Positions 37,159-45,722 of a DNA stretch of 64,000 nt are shown one piece after another. Every line of letters begins with the position of its first letter. Position 1 is the stretch's first letter. The position numbers and the translations under genes are program-made. The notes under the pieces were generated by a model. The model was given only the letters and a program-made list of their open reading frames with translations. It searched no databases and was not told the DNA's origin. The stretch is from assembly GCA_035379625.1 (NCBI GenBank), contig DAOSVM010000004.1, forward strand, positions 1 to 64,000. Direction: 5' to 3'. This DNA comes from DAOSCP01 sp035379625 (GTDB taxonomy: Bacteria; Bacteroidota; Ignavibacteria; Ignavibacteriales; DAOSCP01).

Positions 37159-40100
37159 ATGTTTATAACAGTATATGCAAGAATTCTTAGTGATGAAAAC
37201 AATTTTTATGACTTTGAAATAATCAATTATAATAATAGCTTATTTGAATATTTTAAAATAGAATTTAAAGACGAATTATTGTTAGGAAGTAAAATTTTAA
37301 AAGATTTTTATAAAGATATTTATGATATTATTTTAGAGGCATTTAAAGTTTCAAAAGAAATTGAAAGAATTATCAAAAGAGAAGAAGGTATTTTTCTAAG
37401 CTTAAAAATTATACCTTATAAAGATAGTTATTTTAATTTGTTTATTTCTGAAATTAAAGATAACTATTCATTTAAAGAAATTGATAACTTTCATCTATTA
37501 AATTATATTAAAGATTTTATTTTAATTCTCGATTTTTATGGTAATATAGTTTTTGCAAATCAAATGTTTTGTGATTCTGTTGGTTATCAATCAAATGAAT
37601 TCACAACTTATAACATTAAAAATTTAATCCATAATAATTCTATACCATTTGATGAAGTAATAAGAACGGTAAAGCAGAATAAAAAAGCACATTATTTTTG
37701 GCAATTTAAAAAGAAAAATCTTTCATATTCTTATTTTGACGCAAAATTAAGTGAGTTTGTCTATAATAACAATAAATATATTTTTTGTTATTTAACTGGT
37801 TTGAATATTGAAAGCGAAATTTATAGAAATTTCGATATTATTTTTAATTCCATAACTACACCAATTTTAATTTGTAGAGTAAACGATTTAGAAATAATAG
37901 ATTTCAATTCAGCTTTTGCAGAAGTATTTAATAAAAAATACAGTGAATTTAAATTCAAATTTTTATATGAAGTTGGGTTCTTTTCACAAGATGATTTAAT
38001 ATCTCTTATAAAACAAACAGTTCAAAAAGGCTATATAAGGAACTTCAAGGTAAAATTTACTAATAATAATGGGGAACAAAAAGTTTATCTTGTAGATACT
38101 TATATGATATTTTTGTTGAGTTTTGAGAATATAATTATCACACTTCACGAGATAACAGAATTAGAAAACAAAAATGAAGAAATTGAAAAGCTTTATAAAC
38201 AATCTGAAGTAATATTAAATAATAGTCCTGTAGGAATCGGATTGATTAAAAACAGAAAAATCTATTGGTGTAATCCTAAATTAGCTGAGATATATGGTTT
38301 TAATGATACAAGTGAACTTGAAGGGAAAGATACAATTATTTTATATAATTCTCAAGAACAATTTGAAGAACTTGGTAAAAATATCTATAATGATTTATTA
38401 ACAAGAGGATTTTATAAATCCGAATATAAATTAGTAAGAGGGGATAGACAAATTTGGTTGAATACACAGGCAATTTTAGTAAATAAAGATAATTTATCTG
38501 ATGGAATAATCATTATAGTTGATGATATAACAGAAACTAAAAATTTAATGCAAGATTTAGAAAATGCAAACCAAGCTAGAACACAATTTTTAGCAAATAT
38601 GAGCCATGAAATTAGAACTCCATTAAATGCTGTGATAGGTTTTTCAAAATTATTATTAGATACACCACATAATGAAACACAAAAAAAGTATTTAGAATAT
38701 ATTAATGAATCGAGTGATTTACTCTTAAATATTGTAAATGATATTTTAGATTTATCAAAAATTGAAGCTGGTAAATTAGAACTTGAAATCAAAAAAAATG
38801 ATATTGTAGAATGCTTTGAGAGCGTAATCGATATATTTAAATACTCTGCTTCCAAGAAAAATTTACAGTTAATGCTTGACTTGGACTATACAATGCCACA
38901 ATATGCGTATTTTGACCTCGTAAGATTAAAACAAATTTTAATCAATTTACTTTCTAATGCAATTAAATTTACTGAAAAAGGCTTTATTAAATTAACTGCT
39001 TATTATACCATAAATGAAGAAGATAAAAATTTCGCAACTTATCATATTGAATTACAAGATAGTGGTGTTGGAATATCAAAAGAAAAATTAGAGATTATTT
39101 TCAAACCATTTATTCAAGCTGATACTTCGATAACTCGAAAATATGGTGGTACAGGATTAGGATTAACTATTTCTCAACTTTTAGCTGAAAAAATGGGAAC
39201 ATCATTGAAATTACAATCCGAGGTTGGCAAAGGAACAACATTCTTTTTTGATATTAAATTAAAAGTTGAAAATAAGACAATTTTTGATAATTATAAAAAA
39301 TTTAATGATCAAGAAATTCTTATTATTGAAGATGGTGAAGACTTTTGCCACAAATTGGGAAATATACTAAATGAATTGAAACTTAAACCAACCATAAAAA
39401 ATTTTAGTGATATAAATTATGATGAAATTAAAAAATATGATGGTGTAATTTTTACTTTTTGTGAAGAAGAATCGTTAAAAGATTTACTAAAATATTTCTC
39501 TAAAGAAAAATTAATTTTAAGATTAATAATTGATAGTGATAAGCAGAAAGAATACTTGGAAAATAATTATGGTATTAAATATTTTATCAGTTGTCCTTTA
39601 AAATTTGATTATCTTTATCAGGTTCTTTCCCAAATAATGACAAGTAGCATTCAAATTAGCAATAAAGATTATAGTTTAAATGATATAAATAATAACAACG
39701 TAGAAGTTAACAAAAAAATAAAAAAAATATTTATAGTTGAAGATGTTTTAATAAATAGAATTTTATTACTAAATTTATTAAAAAAGATTAGCGAAAATTT
39801 TGAAATTATAGAAGCAGAAAATGGTTTAGAAGCTATAGAGAAGTATAAAAATAATGAATTTGATTTAATTTTTATGGATGTTCAAATGCCGATTATGGAT
39901 GGTTTAGAAGCTACAAAAAAAATAAGAGAATATGAAAAAGAAAATAATAAAAAAGATACTCCAATAATAGCTTTATCTGCTGGGATATTGAAAAGTGAAC
40001 AAGAAAGAGCCTTTAGTTCCGGAATGAGTGATTATCTACCTAAGCCCATAAATATTGATAAATTAAAAGAAATTATAAATAAGTATTTAAATAATGAAGA

Positions 40101-40449
40101 GCAAGAGAAAATATATTTTGATAAAAATGATTTTATAGCAAGATTTGGTTTTAATAAAGAATTATTGAAAAAATCTGCTTTAATGGTATTGAATGATATT
40201 CCTTCTAAAATATCTAATTTAAATTATTATATTAAAACCAAAGATTACAAATCAATACAGTTTATAGCTCATAGTATAAAAGGGAGTGCAGGGAATTTAT
40301 CATTGAAAGCATTGTATGATAAGGCATTTGAGCTTGAAAAATTATCTTTAAATGAGAATACTGGTCATAATTTAGAGAATTATTATAATGAAATAGCGAA
40401 TATATGGACAAAAACTAAGTCATTTTTGGAAAAAGAAATATATGAATAA
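37159..40449 (+). CDS. Hybrid sensor histidine kinase with PAS, receiver and Hpt domains
   Basis: Cytoplasmic multidomain kinase of 1096 residues with no obvious membrane helix. PAS-like domains fill about 1-465 (for example LNYIKDFILILDFYGNIVFAN and SEVILNNSPVGIGLI). HisKA has FLANMSHEIRTPLNAVIGF (His near 483), and the ATPase has LLSNAIKFTEKG, DSGVGIS and YGGTGLGLTIS. A first receiver-like domain (about 718-835) lacks the acceptor aspartate (DGVIFTFCEEE). The second receiver has FMDVQMPIMDG (Asp near 907) and SAGI, with lysine in YLPKPIN. A C-terminal Hpt has AHSIKGSAGNLS (His near 1037). It forms a full internal phosphorelay; output partner unknown. Confidence 0.93.
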   Translation: MFITVYARILSDENNFYDFEIINYNNSLFEYFKIEFKDELLLGSKILKDFYKDIYDIILEAFKVSKEIERIIKREEGIFLSLKIIPYKDSYFNLFISEIKDNYSFKEIDNFHLLNYIKDFILILDFYGNIVFANQMFCDSVGYQSNEFTTYNIKNLIHNNSIPFDEVIRTVKQNKKAHYFWQFKKKNLSYSYFDAKLSEFVYNNNKYIFCYLTGLNIESEIYRNFDIIFNSITTPILICRVNDLEIIDFNSAFAEVFNKKYSEFKFKFLYEVGFFSQDDLISLIKQTVQKGYIRNFKVKFTNNNGEQKVYLVDTYMIFLLSFENIIITLHEITELENKNEEIEKLYKQSEVILNNSPVGIGLIKNRKIYWCNPKLAEIYGFNDTSELEGKDTIILYNSQEQFEELGKNIYNDLLTRGFYKSEYKLVRGDRQIWLNTQAILVNKDNLSDGIIIIVDDITETKNLMQDLENANQARTQFLANMSHEIRTPLNAVIGFSKLLLDTPHNETQKKYLEYINESSDLLLNIVNDILDLSKIEAGKLELEIKKNDIVECFESVIDIFKYSASKKNLQLMLDLDYTMPQYAYFDLVRLKQILINLLSNAIKFTEKGFIKLTAYYTINEEDKNFATYHIELQDSGVGISKEKLEIIFKPFIQADTSITRKYGGTGLGLTISQLLAEKMGTSLKLQSEVGKGTTFFFDIKLKVENKTIFDNYKKFNDQEILIIEDGEDFCHKLGNILNELKLKPTIKNFSDINYDEIKKYDGVIFTFCEEESLKDLLKYFSKEKLILRLIIDSDKQKEYLENNYGIKYFISCPLKFDYLYQVLSQIMTSSIQISNKDYSLNDINNNNVEVNKKIKKIFIVEDVLINRILLLNLLKKISENFEIIEAENGLEAIEKYKNNEFDLIFMDVQMPIMDGLEATKKIREYEKENNKKDTPIIALSAGILKSEQERAFSSGMSDYLPKPINIDKLKEIINKYLNNEEQEKIYFDKNDFIARFGFNKELLKKSALMVLNDIPSKISNLNYYIKTKDYKSIQFIAHSIKGSAGNLSLKALYDKAFELEKLSLNENTGHNLENYYNEIANIWTKTKSFLEKEIYE

Positions 40450-41139
40450 TTATTGATAAATAATATTATTTATGCAACCATCTTTGATTTCAATTACTGA
40501 ATGCCCAATATTCATAAGTTCTGGATTATGAGTTGCAATAATTAAAGTAATCTTTTTCTTTTGATTTAAAGCAATGAAGAGATTATTAATAATTTCAGCA
40601 TTTTTGCTATCTAAGTTTCCGGTTGGCTCATCTGCAAGAATTATGTCAGGTTCGTTAATTATAGCTCTGGCAATAGCAACTCTTTGTTGCTCTCCACCAG
40701 AAAGTTCATTTGGCTTATTATTAAACCTATGAGATAAATTCAATTCATTTAACAGTTCTTTAGCTTTTTCAAATGCAACTTTAGGTTTTTCGCCCATAAT
40801 CATATGAGGAATAGCAACATTTTCAACTGAGGTAAATTCAGGTAGTAGATGGTGAAATTGAAATATGAAGCCAATGTGTTTATTCCTAAATATATTTAAT
40901 TTAGCATCGGATAATTTTGAAATATTTTCATTATTGAAATATATAATTCCCGAATCAGGTTTATCTATAGTTCCAAGTATATGTAATAGAGTACTTTTTC
41001 CAGCTCCAGAAGCCCCAACAAGTATATATATTTTTTCTTTTTTGAAATCTAATGATATATTTTTAAGCACAGATATTTTTTCATTTTTTTGTAAGTAAGA
41101 TTTATAAATATTTTTACAACTTAAAACAATATTTTCCAT
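40450..41139 (-). CDS. lolD: Lipoprotein-release ABC transporter ATPase (LolD-like)
   Basis: ATPase of about 229 residues powering the two permeases encoded just upstream on the same strand. It has Walker A LVGASGAGKSTLL near 40, Q-loop FQFHHLLPEFTSVENV, signature NELSGGEQQRVAIARAI near 145, Walker B DIILADEPTGNLDS and the switch ATHNPE. ATG 41139 is preferred because GGGA is spaced for it; an ATG 12 bases earlier overlaps the permease stop. The MacB/LolD subfamily is clear, and the LolCDE role follows from the permease pair. Confidence 0.88.
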   Translation of the reverse strand: MENIVLSCKNIYKSYLQKNEKISVLKNISLDFKKEKIYILVGASGAGKSTLLHILGTIDKPDSGIIYFNNENISKLSDAKLNIFRNKHIGFIFQFHHLLPEFTSVENVAIPHMIMGEKPKVAFEKAKELLNELNLSHRFNNKPNELSGGEQQRVAIARAIINEPDIILADEPTGNLDSKNAEIINNLFIALNQKKKITLIIATHNPELMNIGHSVIEIKDGCINNIIYQ

Positions 41140-41141
41140 AT

Positions 41142-42338
41142 TTATTCCCATTTAATTGCGTCGATAATGTTGTTTTTATAAGCAATTTTTGCAGGATATA
41201 TTGATGCGATAAAAGACAAAAAAATTGAAGTTATACATATTAAAATTACCATGATAATATCAATCTGTATTGGCATAGCATCTATTAGAAATTTATTAGG
41301 ATCAAGAGGATAGATTTTATAATTAATTTGAATATAACAAACAATTAAACCTAAAATTAAACCAACTGAAGTGCCAATAATTCCATTAAAAATACCTTGT
41401 AAATAAAAAATTCTTTTAGCTTGATTATTCGTTAGTCCGTATGTTTTCAAAATAGCAATATCTTTTTTCTTTTTTAGTACGGTCATCGTTAAAGATGCTA
41501 GAATATTAAATGTTGCTACAAATATAATTAAAGTTAAAATAAAAAATGCAGCCCATTTTTCAAATTGCATCATTTTGTATAATTCTTTGTGAAGGTCGAA
41601 CCAAGTTAATACGACTATATCATCGGGAAATTTTTGTAATAATAGATTTTTAATATCATCAGATTTACTAATATCCTTTAGCCATATTTCATAACCCTTA
41701 GGAGTATCTGAGTCGACTAATTCAGCTATGGTTTCATAATTTGTATAGGCATATAATAAATCGTAATCTCTATTATGTGTTTCAAAAATATTAGCAACAA
41801 TATATTTGTTAGTTTTAGGAACTAAAGAAAAAATTGCTGCATTTCCAATTTCTTTGAATGAAGAAATTATAATTGTATCCCCTGGTAATGCTTCCAGACG
41901 AATTGCAAGTGGGACTCCAATTGAAATTTCGTTTCTATTTAAATTAATTTTTCCAGAAACAATAAAGTTTTTGTAACTTTTATTTCCTATGTTATCATAA
42001 CCTTTTAAATTAACAATATAATACTTCCCATTCTTATAAATAATTGATTTTTGATCAATAAATTTTGTTGAAAAGGTTATAATATTATTAGATTTGATAA
42101 ATTGGTAGACATCATCGGCAACATTTGAATTTTTAAAATTTATCATTATATGTGGATCAGCATTAATTAACATTTTTTGTACATAATTACCAAAACCATT
42201 AAATACAGAGATAACAACAATTAAAGCCGCTACACCTATTGCAATACCAGCAGTGGATAGAAAAGAGATAATTTTGATAAAGCCATTTTTTTTACCATAG
42301 AAAAAATATTTTGATGCAATATACAATTCAGGTTTCAT
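41142..42338 (-). CDS. ABC transporter permease, LolC/LolE family (second permease)
   Basis: FtsX-type permease of 398 residues: N-terminal membrane helix within FIKIISFLSTAGIAIGVAALIVVISVFNG-like sequence, a large periplasmic domain (about 50-265), then three C-terminal helices with LKTYGLTNNQAKRIFYLQGIFNGIIG, the coupling-helix region contacting the ATPase. The start SxAGIAIGVAALI is the LolC/LolE signature. It sits 2 bases from both neighbours, so the three genes form one operon that would extract lipoproteins from the inner membrane. Confidence 0.86.
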   Translation of the reverse strand: MKPELYIASKYFFYGKKNGFIKIISFLSTAGIAIGVAALIVVISVFNGFGNYVQKMLINADPHIMINFKNSNVADDVYQFIKSNNIITFSTKFIDQKSIIYKNGKYYIVNLKGYDNIGNKSYKNFIVSGKINLNRNEISIGVPLAIRLEALPGDTIIISSFKEIGNAAIFSLVPKTNKYIVANIFETHNRDYDLLYAYTNYETIAELVDSDTPKGYEIWLKDISKSDDIKNLLLQKFPDDIVVLTWFDLHKELYKMMQFEKWAAFFILTLIIFVATFNILASLTMTVLKKKKDIAILKTYGLTNNQAKRIFYLQGIFNGIIGTSVGLILGLIVCYIQINYKIYPLDPNKFLIDAMPIQIDIIMVILICITSIFLSFIASIYPAKIAYKNNIIDAIKWE

Positions 42339-42340
42339 AT

Positions 42341-43561
42341 TTACTCGAATTTTAGTGTATCTATTGGCTTAAGTAAAGTAATAATTTTTATTGGGAACAA
42401 TGCAAAAATTAATGTTATTAAAAAGGCAATGCCTGAAACTAAAAGATAATTTGAAAATTTAATAACTATTGGAACGTGATCAATAAAATAAATTGATGCA
42501 GGAATATGAATTATTTTGTAAGTCATTTGTATATATGATAAAATAAAGGAAATTAAATTACCGATTAAAATACCAATTATGCCTACAAATAAGGCATATG
42601 AAATAAAAATTATATTCAAGGAAAAATTAGAAACGCCAATTATTTTTAAAACTGAAATATTGTTAGTTTTTACCAAAATATTGATTATTAGTGTGCTTAT
42701 TATATTAAAAATAGCTACAATAGTGATAAAGAAAATAATAATAGGAATAGGTTTTTTTTGAAATTCTATCCAAGTAAAAATATTTGAGTAAATTTGGTAG
42801 ATATTTTTAGCATAATAAGGATAATTAAAATTGTTATTCATTAGTTTAGTAATATTATGGATATCGCTAAGATTTTTAATTTTTATATCAAATCCAGAAA
42901 CTTCATTTTTCATATCAAAAATTTCTTGAGCATTTTTTAAATTAGTATAGAAATAGTTGTTATCGAATTCTGAAATTCCAGTTTCAAAAATTCCTTTGAC
43001 GAAAAAATTGAAAATAACAGGTGGATTTTCTATAGATGGTGGTTGATTACTTTTTAGGGAGATAATAGTAATTTTATCATTTAGCTTTATATTATATTTT
43101 TGAGCAATAGTATTACTAATGAGTAAAGGTGGGAAATAGGGATTGTAATTTACATCATATTTTCCATAAATGATAGAAGATTTTAATTCAGAATTATCCA
43201 ACTCATTTGAAATACCTTTTAGTAAAATTCCATCGTAATTTGATTTATACTTAAATACAGAATATTTTAGGGTATAAGGTGAAATTGAAGACAATTGATT
43301 GTAATAAAGATATTTTTGAAAAATATTATCTGAGCTAAGATTTTTATTGCTAAAACCAGAAACGACAATATGAGAATTAAAAGAGAAGATTTTAGTCGTA
43401 ATTTTAGAATCCAATCCATCAATAATAGCAAGGGTTAAATTTAGTGCGATAATTCCGATGGCTATACCTGCAATAGCAAAATAAGAGAAGAAAGCAAAGT
43501 TCTTATTATTTTTGAAGGAAAAAAAGCCCTTGAAAATAATAGTTAATAATTTAATTTTCAT
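42341..43561 (-). CDS. ABC transporter permease, LolC/LolE family (first permease)
   Basis: Second FtsX-type permease, 406 residues, with the same layout as its neighbour: FSYFAIAGIAIGIIALNLTL near 25, a periplasmic domain (about 55-265) and three C-terminal helices including LKIIGVSNFSLNIIFISYALFVGIIG. The two permeases differ, as LolC and LolE do in a heteromeric transporter. It is the first gene of the reverse-strand operon; its promoter would overlap the 5' side of the forward tRNA promoter. Confidence 0.84.
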   Translation of the reverse strand: MKIKLLTIIFKGFFSFKNNKNFAFFSYFAIAGIAIGIIALNLTLAIIDGLDSKITTKIFSFNSHIVVSGFSNKNLSSDNIFQKYLYYNQLSSISPYTLKYSVFKYKSNYDGILLKGISNELDNSELKSSIIYGKYDVNYNPYFPPLLISNTIAQKYNIKLNDKITIISLKSNQPPSIENPPVIFNFFVKGIFETGISEFDNNYFYTNLKNAQEIFDMKNEVSGFDIKIKNLSDIHNITKLMNNNFNYPYYAKNIYQIYSNIFTWIEFQKKPIPIIIFFITIVAIFNIISTLIINILVKTNNISVLKIIGVSNFSLNIIFISYALFVGIIGILIGNLISFILSYIQMTYKIIHIPASIYFIDHVPIVIKFSNYLLVSGIAFLITLIFALFPIKIITLLKPIDTLKFE

Positions 43562-43608
43562 GTAATTCCAGAAAAATTAAAAATTAAGGAAAAATATAAA
43601 AAAATTAT

Positions 43609-43639
43609 TTGACAAAAACGAAAAAATATATTATATTTG
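43609..43639 (+). promoter_or_regulatory. Promoter of the tRNA cluster
   Basis: TTGACA (43609-43614), 17 bases, TATATT (43632-43637): a near-perfect sigma70 promoter that also reads as TAnnTTTG (TATATTTG, 43632-43639). Transcription would begin near 43645, 20 bases before tRNA-Pro. It is the best promoter match in the window. Confidence 0.8.
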
Positions 43640-43664
43640 AATTCTAAATTTGAAAAAAAATAAA

Positions 43665-43739
43665 CGGGGCATAGCGTAGCCCGGTTAGCGCGCCTGCTTT
43701 GGGAGCAGGAAGTCGCAGGTTCAAATCCTGCTGCCCCGA
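43665..43739 (+). tRNA. tRNA-Pro (anticodon TGG)
   Basis: Cloverleaf: acceptor CGGGGCA/TGCCCCG, D arm GCGTAGCCCGGTTAGCGC, anticodon stem CCTGC/GCAGG with loop TTTGGGA (anticodon TGG), and T arm GCAGGTTCAAATCCTGC. Discriminator A; CCA not encoded. Confidence 0.95.
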
Positions 43740-43755
43740 CTTAAAATAAAATGAT

Positions 43756-43829
43756 GCGCCAATAGCTCAACTGGATAGAGCAACAGCCTTCTAAGCTGTG
43801 GGTTAGAGGTTCGAGTCCTCTTTGGCGTA
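43756..43829 (+). tRNA. tRNA-Arg (anticodon TCT)
   Basis: Acceptor GCGCCAA/TTGGCGT (G-U at the first pair), D arm AGCTCAACTGGATAGAGC, anticodon stem ACAGC/GCTGT with loop CTTCTAA (anticodon TCT), T arm AGAGGTTCGAGTCCTCT. CCA not encoded. Confidence 0.94.
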
Positions 43830-43839
43830 CTTATTAAAT

Positions 43840-43914
43840 GGTGGAATTAGCTCAGTTGGTTAGAGCATCAGATTGTGGCTCTGAGGGCCAAGGGTTCAAA
43901 TCCCTTATTCCACC
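43840..43914 (+). tRNA. tRNA-His (anticodon GTG)
   Basis: Acceptor GTGGAAT/ATTCCAC with the histidine-specific extra G at 43840 opposite C 43914. Anticodon stem TCAGA/TCTGA with loop TTGTGGC (anticodon GTG), T arm AAGGGTTCAAATCCCTT. Confidence 0.95.
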
Positions 43915-43939
43915 CCAAAATTATAAAGTTTAAAAATCT

Positions 43940-44011
43940 GGCCCCATCGTCTAGTGGTTAGGACACGGCCCTTTCACGGCTGAAACAGCGGTTCAAATCC
44001 GCTTGGGGTCA
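43940..44011 (+). tRNA. tRNA-Glu (anticodon TTC), copy 1
   Basis: Acceptor GGCCCCA/TGGGGTC, anticodon loop CTTTCAC (anticodon TTC), T arm GCGGTTCAAATCCGC. Base-for-base identical to 44081-44152. Confidence 0.95.
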
Positions 44012-44020
44012 CTTAAAGAA

Positions 44021-44047
44021 ATAGCTGAATTAACAGCTATTTTTTTT
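44021..44047 (+). terminator. Terminator between the two tRNA-Glu genes
   Basis: ATAGCTG-AATTAA-CAGCTAT hairpin (44021-44040) followed by a run of T. It would end transcripts of the first four tRNAs, so the second tRNA-Glu depends on read-through or its own promoter, which I could not identify. Confidence 0.82.
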
Positions 44048-44080
44048 GTCCTGTCAATTCGATAAAAATCTTTACAATCT

Positions 44081-44152
44081 GGCCCCATCGTCTAGTGGTT
44101 AGGACACGGCCCTTTCACGGCTGAAACAGCGGTTCAAATCCGCTTGGGGTCA
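44081..44152 (+). tRNA. tRNA-Glu (anticodon TTC), copy 2
   Basis: Identical to the copy at 43940-44011 across the whole mature sequence, with the preceding ATCTG also shared; recent duplication is likely. It lies downstream of a terminator. Confidence 0.95.
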
Positions 44153-44206
44153 CTTATTCAAGTCAAATCTTTTTTATCGTTTTTTTATATGTTTCTTTAT
44201 CCTTTT

Positions 44207-44238
44207 TTTGAAAATAATAATAAAATTTAATAAATTTT
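44207..44238 (+). promoter_or_regulatory. Candidate promoter of the nuo operon
   Basis: TTTG (44207-44210), 20 bases, TAAATTTT (44231-44238), one mismatch from TTTG-N19-20-TAnnTTTG. It lies 54 bases before the nuoA start. Confidence 0.45.
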
Positions 44239-44291
44239 TTTTTATTTAAAATTTTTTTTATTTTTGAAGTCGGATAATTTAGTGAGTTAGT

Positions 44292-44672
44292 ATGGAACAA
44301 AATTCTCATGTTATGATAACAGAATTTGGAAAAATTTTTCTGTTTATGGTAATGGCTGTGATTCTTGTCGTTGGTGGTATTATAACAGCCTATCTTATAA
44401 GACCTTCAAGAAAAACATACGAAAAGCAGCTGACCTATGAATGCGGGGAAGATCCTGTAGGCTCGCCATGGAATAAATTTAATATTCGTTTTTATGTAAC
44501 AGCTTTAATATTTTTAATTTTTGATGTAGAAGTTGTTTTAATGTTTCCTTGGGCAATTACTTTTAAAAATTTCGGTATATACGGATTGTTGGTAGGATTG
44601 ATTTTTATTGTTGTTTTAGGTGTTGGCATGGCGTATGAAATTGTGAAAGGTGATATTAACTGGGATAAATAA
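44292..44672 (+). CDS. nuoA: NADH-quinone oxidoreductase subunit A
   Basis: Small membrane subunit of respiratory complex I, 126 residues with three helices. The loop YECGEDPVGSPWNKFNIRFY and the following FLIFDVEVVLMFPWA are the NuoA hallmarks; the loop carries the conserved Cys near the quinone site. It is the first gene of an uninterrupted nuoABCDHIJKLMN operon. Confidence 0.96.
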   Translation: MEQNSHVMITEFGKIFLFMVMAVILVVGGIITAYLIRPSRKTYEKQLTYECGEDPVGSPWNKFNIRFYVTALIFLIFDVEVVLMFPWAITFKNFGIYGLLVGLIFIVVLGVGMAYEIVKGDINWDK

Positions 44673-44687
44673 AACAAAGGATAAACT

Positions 44688-45188
44688 ATGGGGTTGTTAG
44701 ATAAAGAATTTAATGATGGGAGTTTTCTATTAACAACAACTGAAAATTTGCTTAATTGGGGACGTTTATCTTCATTATGGCAGATGACATTTGGTTTAGC
44801 TTGCTGTGCTATTGAAATGATGGCAACTAGTGCATCACATTATGATTTTGATAGGTTTGGTGTTATACCACGTCCTTCACCAAGACAAGCAGATTTAATA
44901 ATTGTTTCCGGAACTGCTACATTAAAAATGGCGCTAAGAATAAAAAGAGTATATGAACAGATGCCAGAACCTAAATATGTAATTTCTATGGGAAGCTGTT
45001 CGAACAGTGGTGGTCCTTATTGGAAACATGGTTATCATGTTCTAAAAGGAATAGATAGAGTAATACCAGTAGATGTTTATGTACCTGGTTGCCCTCCAAG
45101 GCCTGAAGCATTACTTGAAGGGTTATTAAAATTACAAGAAAAAATAAGAAAAGAAACATTGGTAAGAAAATCATATGAAAACAATTAA
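44688..45188 (+). CDS. nuoB: NADH-quinone oxidoreductase subunit B
   Basis: Peripheral arm subunit carrying iron-sulphur cluster N2, 166 residues. Cluster cysteines are visible in LACCAIEMMA (adjacent pair), SMGSCSNSGGPY and VPGCPPRPEALLEG. N2 passes electrons to quinone. It overlaps nuoC by 14 bases. Confidence 0.96.
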   Translation: MGLLDKEFNDGSFLLTTTENLLNWGRLSSLWQMTFGLACCAIEMMATSASHYDFDRFGVIPRPSPRQADLIIVSGTATLKMALRIKRVYEQMPEPKYVISMGSCSNSGGPYWKHGYHVLKGIDRVIPVDVYVPGCPPRPEALLEGLLKLQEKIRKETLVRKSYENN

Positions 45189-45696
45189 TGAATTCTTCGA
45201 AGTATTAAAAAATAATTTTAATGATGCAGTTGTTGAATTAAAAGAAGATATCGATTCATATATTGTTGTTAAAGCTGATTCAATTGACAAAATTGCAGAG
45301 TTTATAAAAACAAATAATGATTTCAAATTCGATTTTTGCACTTGTGTTAGTGGTGTTGATGATGCTAATGGAACTAAAAATACAGATGAAAATGGTAATG
45401 TTGTTATAAATGGTGGTACAATGAGTGTATTTTATCATTTTAATAGATTAGTAGATGATGCTAAAATAATTTTCAGGGTATATGTTGAGAGGGAAAATCC
45501 TGTAGTTAATAGTATTGCTATGATTTATAGAGCAGCTGATTGGCACGAAAGAGAAATATTTGATTTATTTGGAATTAATTTTACAAATCATCCTGATTTG
45601 CGAAGAATTTTAATGCCTTATGATTGGGAAGGCCATCCATTAAGAAAAGATTATAAAAACCCAGAATTTTATCAAGGAATTAGAGTAGCTTATTAA
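45175..45696 (+). CDS. nuoC: NADH-quinone oxidoreductase subunit C
   Basis: 30-kDa-type subunit of the peripheral arm, 173 residues, separate from NuoD rather than fused. The signature RAADWHEREIFDLFGINF near 122 and HPDLRRILMPYDWEGHPLRKDY are clear. A small insertion rich in D/N (about 60-75) precedes the conserved core. Confidence 0.95.
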   Translation: MKTINEFFEVLKNNFNDAVVELKEDIDSYIVVKADSIDKIAEFIKTNNDFKFDFCTCVSGVDDANGTKNTDENGNVVINGGTMSVFYHFNRLVDDAKIIFRVYVERENPVVNSIAMIYRAADWHEREIFDLFGINFTNHPDLRRILMPYDWEGHPLRKDYKNPEFYQGIRVAY

Positions 45697-45722
45697 TTTA
45701 AAAATTAATAGTAAGAAAAAAT

